Positions 11,778 through 23,245 are shown, counted from the first letter of the stretch. The stretch is 64,000 nt of DNA from Crocodylus rhombifer (GCA_038503035.1 JAVSML010024248.1:1-64000); one strand, 5' to 3'. Translations and numbers: made by a program. The notes: generated by a model from the letters alone, not told the origin.

Positions 11778-12385
11778 TTAGTGGTACCCAACCTTTTGGC
11801 CCCCATGGGCCAGATGGACAGTGCAAGGTTCCTACACAGGTCAGATCTGGCCAATGGGCCTCATCTGGTTGTGGGGAGTTGTACAGCCTAACTGTGATCC
11901 ATTTGTCCAAGGTAGAGGTGGGGCTGAATGGAACAGAGTACTTCTAATCCAGATGCATGGGGAAGAGGGGGTCAGGTGACCCTTATCTGGATGCATGGAG
12001 AAGTGTGGCCCGATATCTGTCCAGCTGTATGGTGTGGGGGCAGGGTAGCGGAGGACAGGCCTGATCTATCTATGTGCATGGGGAGGGGATGGAGTGACTC
12101 AGATCCAGATGCGTGCATGGCGAGAGTAGGTTGGCTCCACACTGGATGCATGGGGGAGGGGAGTGGGCAGAGCCCTAATCCAGATGTGTGGGTGAAAGGG
12201 GGGAGCAGCTTGACTGTGCAGTGGGCAGGCCTTGTCCTGATCCCACTTCTCTGCAGTGGCCTGGATAAGGCTGGAGCTGGGTATATGAAGCTTCCACCAC
12301 TTCCCTGCTGCCAAGTTTTCTGACCTGTGGGTGAGCCCTGCAGGATGGATGTAATGGCAAGCCCAGTCCAGGGGTTGATTGCCTC
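11778..12385 (+). mobile_element. hAT-like element carrying an internal minisatellite
   Basis: The left end (TAGTGGTACCCAACCTTTTGGCC) is a hAT-type terminus, followed by 'CATGGGCCAGATGG' and other words typical of these non-autonomous elements. The interior (11928-12230) is a degenerate tandem array. A possible right end is 'CCAGTCCAGGGGTTGATTGCC'. No clean 8-bp target duplication is visible, so the right boundary is approximate. Confidence 0.4.
11945..12195. repeat. Degenerate ~37-bp minisatellite
   Basis: Units keyed by 'CCAGATGCATGG / CTGGATGCATGG / CCAGCTGTATGG / CCAGATGTGTGG' begin near 11948, 11985, 12018, 12068, 12103, 12140 and 12178, a spacing of about 35-50 bases, most often 37. 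Between keys the sequence is G-rich. The unit is not in-frame coding in any consistent way. Confidence 0.55.
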
Positions 12386-12769
12386 AGTTCTAAATCATTT
12401 GAATGTGTATAAACATTCTTAGAGTGATCTCTGTGAAATAAGTTGGTGCCCCCGTCTATCCTGCTGGAATTATATTCACAACAAATAAGCAGATATCACT
12501 AACCAGCTCTTGTGTTGTCCATCATGGCAAAGAATATAATGGCTATGAGGGTAGGGCAGTCACCTGGCACAAGAAGCTCCCTTTTGTTGTAGGGCAAGAT
12601 GTTTAAAATATGTTCATTTAGTGCTGTATTTGAACTTTTCTGTGGATAATTATTTTCCAAAAGTTATTATGTAGCACCTTTCACAAGATTTAATTTATTT
12701 ACATCTAGCCATCATTTTAGACAGTTTAAAATTGAAGAGAGATATTATATTATGAAAATAATAATTACT

Positions 12770-13110
12770 GGGCAGATCTATATATGCACATTAATATGAA
12801 ACAATAAACTCTGGTGTATATTGTGCTGGAGTTTATTGCTCTTGGGCACTGTGTATATGTTGAGCCAGGTCAGAGCAGCCCTGGCTGGCAGGTTGTCTAG
12901 GGGTCAGCCTCCCAGGCTGGGGCAGCTCTAACGCAGCTCAGTATGCTTCAGAGGGACTGGCTGGGGCACAAGGGTGCTCCAGTGAGAGGCTAGCTGGCAG
13001 ACAGCCTCTGCAGTGAAGCACCCTTTGCCCCAGTCAGCCAGCTTTGCAGCAGGATAGTACTTGTATTTGCAACCTACAGTGGAATTTATTCATTTCTTGC
13101 ACTCTAATAG
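12770..13110. mobile_element. MITE related to 24827-25308, right end lost
   Basis: It shares with the 24.8-kb copy, in order: 'GCA..TAATATGAA..CAATAAACTC', 'GAGTTTATTG', 'GGTCAGCCT.CCAG.CTGGGGC', 'CAGAG.GACTGGCTG.GGC' and 'GTGCTCCA.TG'. The left terminus is decayed to GGGCAGATCTATATATGC. It has no coding capacity. Confidence 0.6.
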
Positions 13111-13124
13111 GGTTACAGTGTTTC

Positions 13125-13815
13125 AGTCTTTGTAGATTAGTCTAAACTCCAGAGATTAAATTGAGAAACACCTGGACAGGCATTCACTTTTGATTCAGGA
13201 AATGCAGTCACATACCTGTAGTGGGTCAGGCCAGAAGCTGGGGGGGACTAGAACATGGCTGTCTGAGATGTAGTTAGCATGGGTTGTGTGCTTGCTTCCT
13301 AGCAGGACTTTGCAGAGTTGCTCATCAGTTCTTCTTCAAGCTTCCATGTACCTCTAGGATTTGTAGTCTACAGTTGCAGCCAGCATTAAGTTTTTAGCAG
13401 GGCGGGATAGCTCTACTTGGGGGAAGGGAAGTTTCACCCCCATCCTGGTCCCAGACCCCAGTCGGGGTTTACTGGGGCAGAGGGGGGTGGGGGGGGCTCC
13501 CGTCTCCTTCCTCCCAATCCTTCTCTGCTGGAGCAGACAGCACAGCCCAGCCCAGGGCTGGAATGCATGCTGGAATGCTGGGAGACTGTGATTTAAGTTG
13601 AACCAGGAAGGGGCCTGGGACAGAAATTTTATAAACCAGTTTGACTTAACCAAATAAGTTAAGTCTGATACTAGGCTTCAACCAGGCTTATCTTAAACCA
13701 GTTTCAGCCATTTTGAACCTGGTTTATGTTCACTGAACTTGTGTGCTGTTATAGGTTTAAACCAGTTTCTTTCTCATGACTTAAACTGGTTTATGTGTAA
13801 CTTCTGTCCCTCGCC
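13125..13815. repeat. Interspersed repeat ending in a 194-bp inverted-repeat element
   Basis: It is homologous to 1893-2335 but longer, with a GC-rich insertion around 13400-13570. The terminal part (13617-13810) has good inverted ends: GGGACAGAA.TTTTATAAACC on the left against GGTTTATGTGTAACTTCTGTCCC on the right. Inside is a short palindrome, GACTTAACC/TAAGTTAAGTC. It behaves like a small foldback MITE, superfamily unknown. Confidence 0.6.
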
Positions 13816-15784
13816 TATGAGAGCATGCTTTTTTACACATATCCAGTTGTACATAGAAAATCTCCTATAGACATACTCAGACCTACCATTATCAGTTTAA
13901 AGAAACAATTCTATTGTTCTAGTCATGAAAAATTATAAACGCTTTACTTACGAAGACACCTACATGCCTTAACTCTAATGTTTAGGTGCCACTGAGATCT
14001 TATGAGCAGCCAATCAACTACCACCTAATTTTGTAAAAAATTAAATTTCCATTTTTGGAAATATCCACACTCATTCAGGTCTGGACACTGCCATGTTTCT
14101 CAAAGAACTGGATCACGTTTTAGATATAACATTCTCAGGTCAGGTATTACTTCCCATTGCCCCTCACACATCTGCACATACATGTATCTTGGCTATGGTG
14201 TACTTACACTCCACCTTTGATTCCTGCTTGCCCCAAAGTTTAAAATGACCTGTCTAGCAGTGTTACCAGAATTGTTATTCAGGCAGCAGTGAGAGAGTCA
14301 ATTGAATTAATGGCTTATTAAAATCTACCTGATTCTTTCTAAATTCTTCATTCCACATGTGTTAACAACCCACTCTCCTTTTTTTAATAGTCTTGATGTT
14401 CCACTAATCAAGCTAGCCTTCCTTATGCAATTCTGCTGTCCATAGCTGCTCCTGGTAATGTAGTCCTTATTTCACAGTCCAGCAGACAGTGTTTAACTCA
14501 TTCCAGTGAAGTTATATTTGGTTTTGCTTTGATGTTAAACTGAATAATACAGCTCTAGGCCTCTATCATATTAATAAAGCTCCTAACTTCTTTTCACCTG
14601 GAGAAAAATAGGTGAAATATAGGATGATGTGCCACACCCTCTACACCCCCCTTTTCAAAATCGTAGATCAGCCCATGTGTATGCATAACTACATCTACAC
14701 AACTGTGCTGTCTAGGAGGGATTCTTTTTTACAGACCCCTAGCTGATATAGTTATATTGGGAAAAAAGTATATTGTATAGACCAACCTATGCAGGCAAAA
14801 GGCTGGTTTTTATAATATAGGTGATGCTAATTCCTTGTATAAGTATTCTGAAATACTTATTCAGTGTTCTGAAAGGACATTTTTGCTGGTAAAACTGTAT
14901 TAATACTAGAGTGTTGGACAACCTAGATGTGCCTGTGAATGGTATATTTTTTCACACTCCTAATCATTTAACTACAGATCAGATCTAGGTGTAAGCAGTG
15001 CTCCAAGTTTCCATCCCTTGGTTTCCTAAAGAAAACAAGAAAAGGGTGGGGCCATATAATTATTGGAGTTTTGCATATATGAAAGGAAGACTGCACAGGA
15101 AAGATACTGCATATCCCAAGCACTTAAGTCAGATTTCTCCATGCCTGAATTATCTGAAGATGTGTTGGGTTTCCCTGACCATACTCAGTCTATTTGAAGC
15201 AAGTCACAAATTTGCCTTTGGCTGACTTTTTAACTAGACTTGATAAAAATGAATCTAAAAATGTACCTATTCTGGAAGAGGCAAAGTTAATCAAATATTG
15301 TATTCAGCTTTCTATTCTTTACTCTCTCCTAAAAGGTTAGAGTTTGTTCATGAAAACTACAGCTTGTCAATTGGTTTGTTCTCAGACATGTTTCATTGTT
15401 GCTCCTTTAGTGGAACCATCCCTTGAAGGTCATAGTAGAACATGTACAACAAGAAGTATGACAGTGACAGTCATCAGCTTCATTTCAGTTCTGCTGCTTG
15501 AGTTTTACTGGGTAGCCCATGAAGGTCATTCAGATGTTTATGAAGTACAATTCTTTTGACATTGTGAAAGGATTTTAAATCCAACACGGCTGGTGCAAAG
15601 TTTTAAATCCTGTTTTTTTGTAGATTTTTTGTCTGCGCTGTTTAGCTGCCTTTCATGCCTAGCACAAGCATCTAACAATATTTAGGATTTTCCTGTAACA
15701 ATCAGACAGTAGAAGTTTCTTAAAACTAGGTTGAATGAAAACTTTTATAATTAAGCTGCCATAGTAAATGGTTTATACACTGAA
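13816..15784. other. Mostly unassigned AT-rich DNA
   Basis: Around 13930-14040 the 'TTTAGGTGCCACTGAGATC' wording resembles the old repeat discussed at 61001 and 62715. The rest shows no gene or repeat that I can identify. Confidence 0.35.
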
Positions 15785-15905
15785 GATTAGACATACTTCA
15801 CAAACGTATGTACAGGTCACCCTTTAAAATGAGATGCAAAACTGAACAGCTTTTGTTTTATTTTAAAGGGTGTCCTGTACATATGTTTGTGAAGTATGTC
15901 TAATC
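15785..15905. mobile_element. 121-bp near-perfect hairpin
   Basis: The left arm 15785-15830 and right arm 15860-15905 are inverted copies of 46 bp with only two mismatches (44/46). They are separated by a 29-base loop. Arms begin GATTAGACATACTTCACAAA. An inner pair TA-CAGGTCACCC / GGGTGTCCTG-TA would fit a mariner-type MITE with TA target site. The alternative is an expressed hairpin RNA of microRNA-precursor shape. Neither use is proven by the sequence. Confidence 0.75.
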
Positions 15906-16409
15906 CAGAATTAATTTGTTCTTTCTCTAGATTGCTTCAAATATGCACCTGAGAAATGAAGGAATCCTTTTGCCTGTTTCCATGCAATAGTATTTGCACT
16001 GCTTTCCCTTGGCAGTGGTATATAACTTTTAAAATCAGTGAGTCCCCTCCTGTTTGATGAGAGGCATAATTTCAGAATCATTGAGGCAAATGATGGGTGA
16101 AAGAGAACAGTAATGTTTGGGAGTATTTTCCCCAGTGAATGATAACTCACCTAAAGCTGAATGTGTGTTCTTGTGATGACAAAATATAACAAAAGGAAGT
16201 TATGTCTGGGGCCTCTTCATCAGCTGGGAAAAAACATCCTGAAATAAAGCATCTAGAAATTACTAAAAGTAGGACTTGGGTGGATAAGAGGGAGTGTAGT
16301 ATTCACAGGGTTTTTATCTTTCTACAGAAACTTTTGAGAAATCAGTAGAGGGATACATAGCTGTGAAAATCCATAACTTCCTTATTGGATTTGGTGTTTG
16401 CTACAGGGA
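15906..16409. other. Unassigned DNA between hairpin and CR1
   Basis: No gene or repeat recognised. Confidence 0.35.
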
Positions 16410-17250
16410 ATGATCTGGTGGGAGATCAGCAGATATAGGGTAATCTAGGAGATGGTGACCACCAATTACTGGAATTCACTATCTGTTGTAAGGTGGTAAA
16501 GATAACCGGTAGGGCAGAAGTGCTAGACTTCAAAAAGGGTAGCTTCAATGAACTCAGAAGGTTAGTAAATGAGGCACTCAAGGACAAAAGCTGGTTACCT
16601 TCAAGTCAGCTGGCCCTGGCAAGCTACACCCCAGGGTACTCAAGGAGCTGATGAGCATCATAGCCCAGCCTCTGACATGGATCTTTGAAAACTTCTGGTG
16701 CTCTGGTGCCAGAAGACTGGAAGAAGGCCAATGTGGTGCCTATCTTCAAGAAACGGAGGAAAGTGGATCCAGCTAACTATAGGCCTTGGTCCATCACAAT
16801 CTGCTGGCTGGGAAATTGGATACGTGGTCAGACCCAGAGGGTAGTAATTGGTGGAAGTCACTCACCATGGTGTCCTGTGACCAGTGGGGTCCCCCAAGGC
16901 TCTGTCCTTGGACCCATATTGTTCAACATCTTCATTAATGATGTGGACATTGGAGTCAGAAGTGGACTGGTCAGGTTCGCCAATGACACCAAACTTTGGG
17001 GCAGAGCATCCACACCAGAAGACAGGTGGATGATCCAGGCTGACCTGGACGGGCTCAGCAAATGGGCGGACAAGAACCTGATGGTGTTTAACACTGAAAA
17101 ATGCAAGGTTCTCCACCTTGGAAAGAAAAACCTGTAGCATCCTTATAGGCTCAGCAGTGCTACACTGGCTCACACTACAGAAGAAAGAGACTTGGGGGTC
17201 ATCATTGACCACAAGATGAACATGAGCTGCACTTGCAGGGAGTCAGTTAG
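16410..17250 (+). mobile_element. CR1 LINE, internally deleted copy
   Basis: It begins in the endonuclease end of ORF2 (..GDHHQLLEFTIC..), then shows two internal deletions relative to the copy at 33298. The first is near 16605, removing about 540 bp of linker. The second is near 16800, removing about 270 bp of the N-terminal reverse transcriptase fingers. It stops around 17250, where a second CR1 copy begins, so its own 3' tail is missing. Confidence 0.85.
16685..17137 (+). pseudogene. CR1 reverse transcriptase fragment (ORF2)
   Basis: This is a 150-codon open frame from the internally deleted CR1 copy. It reads ..VPEDWKKANVVPIFKK, jumps the deletion in frame into GNWIRGQTQRVV, then GVPQGSVLGPILFNIF and ..KCKVLHLGKK. 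The reverse transcriptase active-site box, FADDT in the copy at 33298, is here FANDT (about residues 96-100), so one catalytic aspartate is changed. It is a dead fragment kept open by chance over the deletion. Confidence 0.8.
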
Positions 17251-19136
17251 AAGGGCCAAGGCAGCAATAGAACTCAGGCTAGCAACAAGAATTCAGGACA
17301 ACAAAAAGAATTAAGGACAACAAAAAGTCCCTTTTCAGGTATATAGGGAGTAAAAAGAAGGTACACGGTAACATAGGACCCCTACAGGACAGGCTAGGGC
17401 AATTAGTAACAGATAGGAGGGACAAAGCTGAGCTCTTCAATGAGTTTTTTGCATCAGTATTCCTGAACACAGGCAAAGATATACCTCCAAATTGGACTAT
17501 AGAAAAGCACAAGAGCAACACCAGCCAACTAATGGGTAGCACTGACCTAGTTAAGGGGCACTTGGAAGGGCTTGATGTGTTCAAGTCAGCAGACCCAGGT
17601 GACCTTCATCCCAGGGTGCTGAGGGAATTGGCCAGTGTCACATCAGAATGACTGGCAAGACTGTTTGAGCACTCATGGCACTCAGGACAGGTCCCAGAGG
17701 ACTGGAAAAGGGCCAATGTGGTCCCTATTTTCAAAAAGGGGAGGAAGGAGGATCTGGATAATTATAGGCTGATTAGTCTTACTTCTATCCTTGGGAAAAC
17801 CTTTGAAAAAGTTATCAAAGATCATCTTTGTGGGAGCCCAGCAGGAAAAATAGTGCTGATGGGCAACCAGCCCATGTTCATAGCAGGTACCTCCTGCCTG
17901 ACAAACCTGGTTTCTGTGTACAACCAGGTCACAAACTGTTTAGATATAGGAGTTAAGGTGGATGTCCTATACTTGGATTTTAAAAAAAGCCTTTGACACG
18001 GTGTCACATCCCGTTCTCAGGAAAAAAATTAAGTGGCTGTGACTTAGATGATTACATGGTCAGGTGGATGGTGAATTGGCTAATGGGATGCACCCAGAGA
18101 GTGGTGGTAGATGGATTGGTCTCGACCTGGAAAGATATGGGCAGTGGGGTTCCCCAAGGCTCAATCCCCAGGCCAGTGCTGTTCAATATCTTCAGTGATT
18201 TGGACAAGGATGTGGTGAGCACACTGTCAAAATTCATGGATGGCACCAAATTATGGGGCAAAGTAGAAACACTGGAGGGCAGGGAATGGATTCAGGTGGA
18301 TTTGCACAGGTTGGAAAAGTGGGAGGAACAAAACAGGATGCAGTCTGACAAGGATAAGTGCAGAGTACTGCATCTGGGAAATAGGAATCACCAGCACGCA
18401 TACAAATTGGGAAATTGCTTTCTAAGCAGCACAGCAGTAGAAAGGAATTATGGAGTCATAGTTGACTCAAAGATGAACATGAGTCAACAATGTGATGAAG
18501 TGATTAATAGAGCTGACCACACTTTATCATGCATTAACAGGTGCATCACAAATAGATGTAACCAGATGATACTTCCCCCCTGTGGCACTGGTGAGGCCAC
18601 AGTGGAGTACTGCATCTAGTTTTGGGCACTGCACTTCAAGAGGGATGTGGATAACCTTGCGAGAGTCTGTAGGAGGGCCACTTTTGTGGTTAGAGTCTTG
18701 CAGGAGGCCTGCAGAAAGGTCCTATGAGGAAAGATTGAGAGACCTGGATCTCTTCAGCCTCCATAAGAGAAGGCTGAGAGGGGATCTGGTGGCCATTTAC
18801 TAATTCATCGGGAGGGCGGAGAGGCGGGGGGCAGCAAGGTATTGGAGATACTCTGTTTACCTAGGCACTCCTTGGAGTAACTAGAAACAATGGGCATAAA
18901 CTGACAGCAGATTTAGACTAGACATTAGGAACAGCATATTTATGGTAAGGGTTACCAGAATCTGGAATGGGCTTCCAAGGGAAGTGGTGTTCTCCCCCAC
19001 CTTGGAGGTCTTTAAGAGGAGATTTGACAAACACCTGACTGGGGTCATCTGACCCCAGCACTCTTTCCAGGGCAGGGGGTTGGACTGGATGATCTGCTGA
19101 AGCCCCTTTCAACCCTAAAAATCGTGAAATCTATGA
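17245..19136 (+). mobile_element. CR1 LINE, 5'-truncated second copy
   Basis: It starts in the ORF2 linker ('AAGGCCAAGGCAGCAATAGAACTC' against '..GCCAAGGCAGAGATGGAGATAG' of the 33-kb copy) and runs to a normal CR1 3' end ('GGATGATCTGCTGAAG..CTATGAAAAG'). It carries a tandem 19-20 bp duplication at 17289-17327 (AATTCAGGACAACAAAAAG then AATTAAGGACAACAAAAAG). It is in the same orientation as the preceding copy, sharing a short homology at the joint. Confidence 0.9.
17718..18803 (+). pseudogene. CR1 ORF2 reverse transcriptase, frameshifted
   Basis: Three overlapping open frames together follow CR1 ORF2 from the VPIFKKGRKED region through VLYLDFKK (the palm-A motif) to the C-terminus ([20 protein letters not shown]). 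There is a frameshift in the A run at 17984-17990, within 'DFKKAFDTV', and another near 18600. The FADDT box is changed to FMDGT near 18236-18250. The element cannot encode a working enzyme. Confidence 0.85.
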
Positions 19137-19678
19137 AAAGACAGGGGAAGGTCCCAGACGCCCCATGATAAATCCATATTGCTTATGGTGAAATAATGGT
19201 TATTGAGGTGGATCTGGATGTAGGCATTCATATATGATCCTATAAACTTATACAAATCTGAGGGGCTTGGATCCATGTTTCTGGTTTTGTCTCATCTCTG
19301 ATATAGTGAATGAGAGAAACTTATAATTTCTATGCAATATCTGACAGTTTTTATTATGCTAAATCAGAAGAGATGATGTATCTTTTTGGATTTATTCATC
19401 AAACTGTTCCCAGTTAGTTCTGAATTAGATCAGGGGACAATTTCAAAACTGCTACACAAAGTCTAACTGAATAACACCATGGGAAAATATCACTAGTGGG
19501 AGACTATCACTAGTAAAGAAGTCAGTATAAAGACAGAAGAAAGAGAAGGTGTGAATCAGACATTGAAAGAAAGAGCTCACTTGGATTTTTGAATTCTGTA
19601 GAAATACTGGGGAAAGATTTTAGGGGACTCTTGGACCCTAATAATAACAATTGATATGGAGACTGGGTTAGCCAGGTA
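19137..19678. other. Unassigned DNA
   Basis: No gene or repeat recognised between the CR1 tail and the hAT element. Confidence 0.35.
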
Positions 19679-19686
19679 CTTTAGAG

Positions 19687-20013
19687 CAGCGGTCTCCAAA
19701 CTTTTTTGATCGCGCACCCCTATCAGTAAAAAATTTTTGAGCACGCACCCCCAGTATATGTATATTTATTTATTTATAAATTATACATGTACTACTCGTG
19801 TGCCGTACATGACATGTGACCGTCTGATATACGGACCGAGTGAGGGTGCCAGTGTCAATCCATATATTAAATATTAGTAAAGCTTAATTTCTTTCTTATT
19901 TTTTTAGATAAAAAAATAAATATAAATAGAAGTTCTAATATTTTCTTCCCACACCCCAGTGGATCGTCTTGCACACCCCCTAGGGTGCATGCACCCCACT
20001 TTGGAGACCACTG
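19687..20013. mobile_element. hAT-like MITE, complete (327 bp)
   Basis: Termini are CAGCGGTCTCCAAACTTTTTT and, inverted on the right, CAGTGGTCTCCAAAGTGGG. The element is flanked by CTTTAGAG (19679-19686) and CTTTACAG (20014-20021), an 8-bp target duplication with one difference, as expected of hAT. Subterminal 'GCGCACCCCTATCAG' and 'GCACACCCCCTAGGGTGC' repeat the 'GCACCCC' word. There is no open frame, so it is non-autonomous. Confidence 0.85.
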
Positions 20014-20021
20014 CTTTACAG

Positions 20022-21705
20022 AGCCAGTGCTGTTTCCTCCAAGGGAGCTCTATTCCACATGCAATAAGCTACATGCCTTGACTGAATTACTGTGTCATTA
20101 GACTTTCATATCTTTCAGATTTAGTTATCTAATGTTTTATCAAAGGGGCTCTGTAGCTACGCTGAAGATGTAATGCATGAGACAGTACAGTGTTTGCTCA
20201 CTAAAAGTGCAGAGAAATTTGTACATTTGAAGTAGTTCAGATATGTTAAATGGTTTTGTGCTGTTAATGGTTCTTGTGTAGCCTGTGTAAACAGCAATAT
20301 TTAACTAATCGTTTTAGTCATGTTTTCTTACAGCCAATACAATCAATAGAAATCACTCATTGACTTCAGAGATCCCCTCTGAATCAGACTCAGAGAACAA
20401 GAAACAATTTTGAAGTCAATACTCATGCTTCGCAAATACAGTAACACTAGTTTGCATTGCTCTGTCTAGGTGAAGTTTTCTCTGGTTCCATGACTTCCAC
20501 TCTTGTGGTCTCTTGATATTAACCTCAGTTCAAATAAGAATCAGGCCCCAATCTCTCAAATGGATTTTCAGCAAGGAGAAAACCCCAAGCACTTATCACA
20601 TCTATATTATTTTAATTTATGAATCTTATGTTGTTTTATTATTAATCAGCATTTTCTCATTGCTACTTTACATGATTTATACATGGCCTAGTCTTTCAAA
20701 GTCAGATGCTTATAATAGTAAGTTCCCTTACCTTTATTCAGGCCTTCCTATTAAAAGACTTATGGATGCACTGAGCTTTATACACTGTGACAATGCATAA
20801 TGTTAAGTAAGTGCATGAATCTACACAGGATCATACTCAGACTCCAAAACAAGTGATTTTTCAAAGCACTTATGATCCAAAAAAAGATATCTTACTGAAA
20901 ACCAGGCAACCTTTTCACATGCCTAAATAAAGGCAAAGAGTTTACATTTAAATTGGTGGAACTGTAGGAAAATAATTTAAAAACATTGTTCTCTCTCTCC
21001 TAGTTCTTTTTAGGATTAAGTCATTAAGTCATTATTTTATAAGACATGCTTAGAGACTGCTCATATGAGTGCCATAAATGGACCCAGATAACTTTCATAA
21101 TACGTATTATTTTGAATAATATGGAAGTAATATTTTGAAGTTCAGGGAATTCTTGTTCTGTAGTTAGGGGGTATGATGTGTGGAATTGTTTGCTGTCCCC
21201 AGATTACAAATCAAAGTGGGATGTGTTTGGTTTATCCCATGCTTCCAGGCTTAGCTGTTGCCACATGGGATCAAGAAAGATTTTTCTCTCTCTTGTCTGT
21301 TTTTTGGGGATTATTTGCCTTTATTAAAAGCACTGAACCTGGCTACCGCCAAGCCTGGGGATTTTGACTGGGTTTTGCTGTTTTTAATAATCCTTTTGGG
21401 ACTAAAACCCAAAGGTTCCTGAGGGTCTTGCTCAGGGTCATACCAATCACCTCATTTGGGACCAGGAAGTTTTATCCCATGGTCAGATTGTTATGGATTC
21501 TAGGGGTTCTTGTTTGTGTGTGTGTGTGTGTGTGTGTGTAGGAGAGTGAGGTATGACCCTCTTCTTACTTCTCACAGGTATATTTTAATAGCCCTTTCAG
21601 CAGCTGACTTTGACAGCCATTGTCCCCCTGCTTTACATGTCACAAGTTAGAGTGTTCTGAGTGGTTTGGGGCACTATGCCATGTAATTATACAACAGGAT
21701 TGTTT
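20022..21705. other. Unassigned AT-rich DNA with a (TG)13 tract
   Basis: No gene found. The only clear feature is a simple repeat (TG)n at 21514-21539. Confidence 0.4.
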
Positions 21706-22345
21706 GTATAGCTTTAGGAATAGGTTAGACAAGCACTTTTATGGGATGGTTTGGATAGGGAGTTGGACTAGATTAGAGTTTGGCAAAGTTTTTGGGTGGA
21801 GTGCCAAAAACACCCCAACCTCAACTTATAAGATGTTGGTGTACCAGGGGTGGATGGTGAGGGGTCCTTGTTGTGGCACCGCAGTCCCATCCCCTTCCCT
21901 GCTGCCCACACTGATATCTGTATGCACCTACCACCAGGTACAAGCCAGACTGGGGCTCTGCAGACCTTGGTGCAGTGGCTTGCAGCCTCCTGGTCACATA
22001 CCACAGCTAGCAACAGGTCCCTGCCACCTACCATGGAGTCTGGGCTGCTCACAGCAGGTGGGGGAGAGGCTGCAAGCAGCTGCACTGAAGTCTGCAGAGT
22101 CCTGGGCCAGCTCCTTGCTAGCAGCGGGTGCACACATGGCTTGAGGCAGATGGTGGAGGACATGTGAGGGGAACGAATCTTGTGGCCGTGCTGCCCTGGC
22201 CCTTTCCTTGCCGTCCACCTGAGGTGCATGTGCCAAGCAAAATGCCTTTGTGTGCATGCTTTGGCATGTGTACCAGGGGTTGCTGACCCATGGACTAGAT
22301 GTCCTGAGGTCCCTTCCAAACCTACTTTTCTATGATTCTATGAAT
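21706..22345 (+). mobile_element. CR1 LINE 3' tail split by a hAT element
   Basis: The left part (to 21773) reads 'AGGTTAGACAAGCAC..GGATAGGGAGTTGGACTAGAT' and the right part (22293-22345) resumes 'GACTAGATGTCCTGAGGTCCC..TTCTATGATTCTATGA', the typical CR1 3' terminus. Joining the parts across one copy of GACTAGAT restores the normal order of a CR1 tail, which proves the hAT element is the younger of the two. Confidence 0.8.
21774..22292. mobile_element. hAT-like element, 519 bp, inserted in CR1
   Basis: It is flanked by a perfect 8-bp duplication GACTAGAT (21766-21773 and 22293-22300). Ends are TAGAGTTTGGCAA and, inverted, CATGGGTCAGCAAC. Subterminal 'TTTTTGGGTGGAGTGCCAAAAACACC' and 'GATGTTGGTGTACCAGGGG' are shared with 30945-31156. 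The GC-rich interior has long open frames on both strands, but none resembles a transposase; I regard them as chance. Confidence 0.85.
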
Positions 22346-22554
22346 TATTAACTTGTTTCATAAAAATTATGCAATACTCTTTCAAGCTTGGAATTCTTTT
22401 TTATATCAATTATTTTTTTCTCTTAAGTACTTAGTATGTTGTAGCAGGGCACTGAGGGGCCTGCTACCTGTGAAGTAGTAATGAAGGGGCACAGGTGCAG
22501 GTTCCTATGGCAACTGGTGGAAGTCAGCTGACCAGAAGGGTCAGGGCTTGGCTC

Positions 22555-22566
22555 CTATATAACTCC
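22555..22566 (+). promoter_or_regulatory. TATA-like box of the solo LTR
   Basis: CTATATAACTCC sits about 115 bases inside the left LTR end and precedes 'CAGGCTGAGGCCAGGCAGGCAG', a plausible transcription start region. No polyadenylation signal is obvious downstream, so the U3/R/U5 division is uncertain. Confidence 0.45.
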
Positions 22567-23245
22567 CAGGCTGAGGCCAGGCAGGCAGTTCCCTGCTGGC
22601 AGCCAAAGGGGTAGGAACTCTGCCGGAGCAAGAGAAGAGAAATGGCTAAGATGCATGAGCAGATGGCACGGGTAAAGGATGGCGCACCCTTGGGGGTGGC
22701 TTGAGTGATTGTAGCCAAGTGGCAGAAATTTACATTATAACCTAAGGGCTTGAGTTTTGTGTTTACTGTTTATGACTGGAGGTTTGGGTGAGGCTATTAA
22801 GGGTTGGAGGAGGCCTCATAGGGGACCTGCAGCAGCGTGGGAGACCCCAAGCCCCAGAGCAGAAGGCAGCGAGAAGCCCCAGAGTGGGGGGGTAGCGAGG
22901 AGCCCCAGAAAGGGGCAGCCAAAGGAAGCCACGTTAGGAGTGAGCCGACCCTGAGTGCCCAGAAATGTACGGTTGCAAGACAAGGGCTGCGGAGAACCTG
23001 AGTGCCCAGAGAGGCACAGTTGTGAGACAGGGCTGTGGCTAAGACTGAACAATGTCTGGGACATCAGCGAGGCTTGGGGTGTGGTACAAGGGTGGTTGGA
23101 GCCATGCATAGCTCATAAGCCTGGGGTGCCCAGGAACACCCATTAGCAGAGCAGGACTAATGTAGCAGGAGTTAAACCGTGTCCAGGGAGATGAAGATGA
23201 AGATGAATTATAATATATAATTTGTATGTATATATAATGTATATG

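Noticed and set aside
21768..22319. 183-codon minus-strand and 174-codon plus-strand open frames
   Set aside because: Both span the ends of the hAT element at 21774-22292 and its flanking CR1 tail. Neither matches a transposase; GC-rich composition explains the openness.
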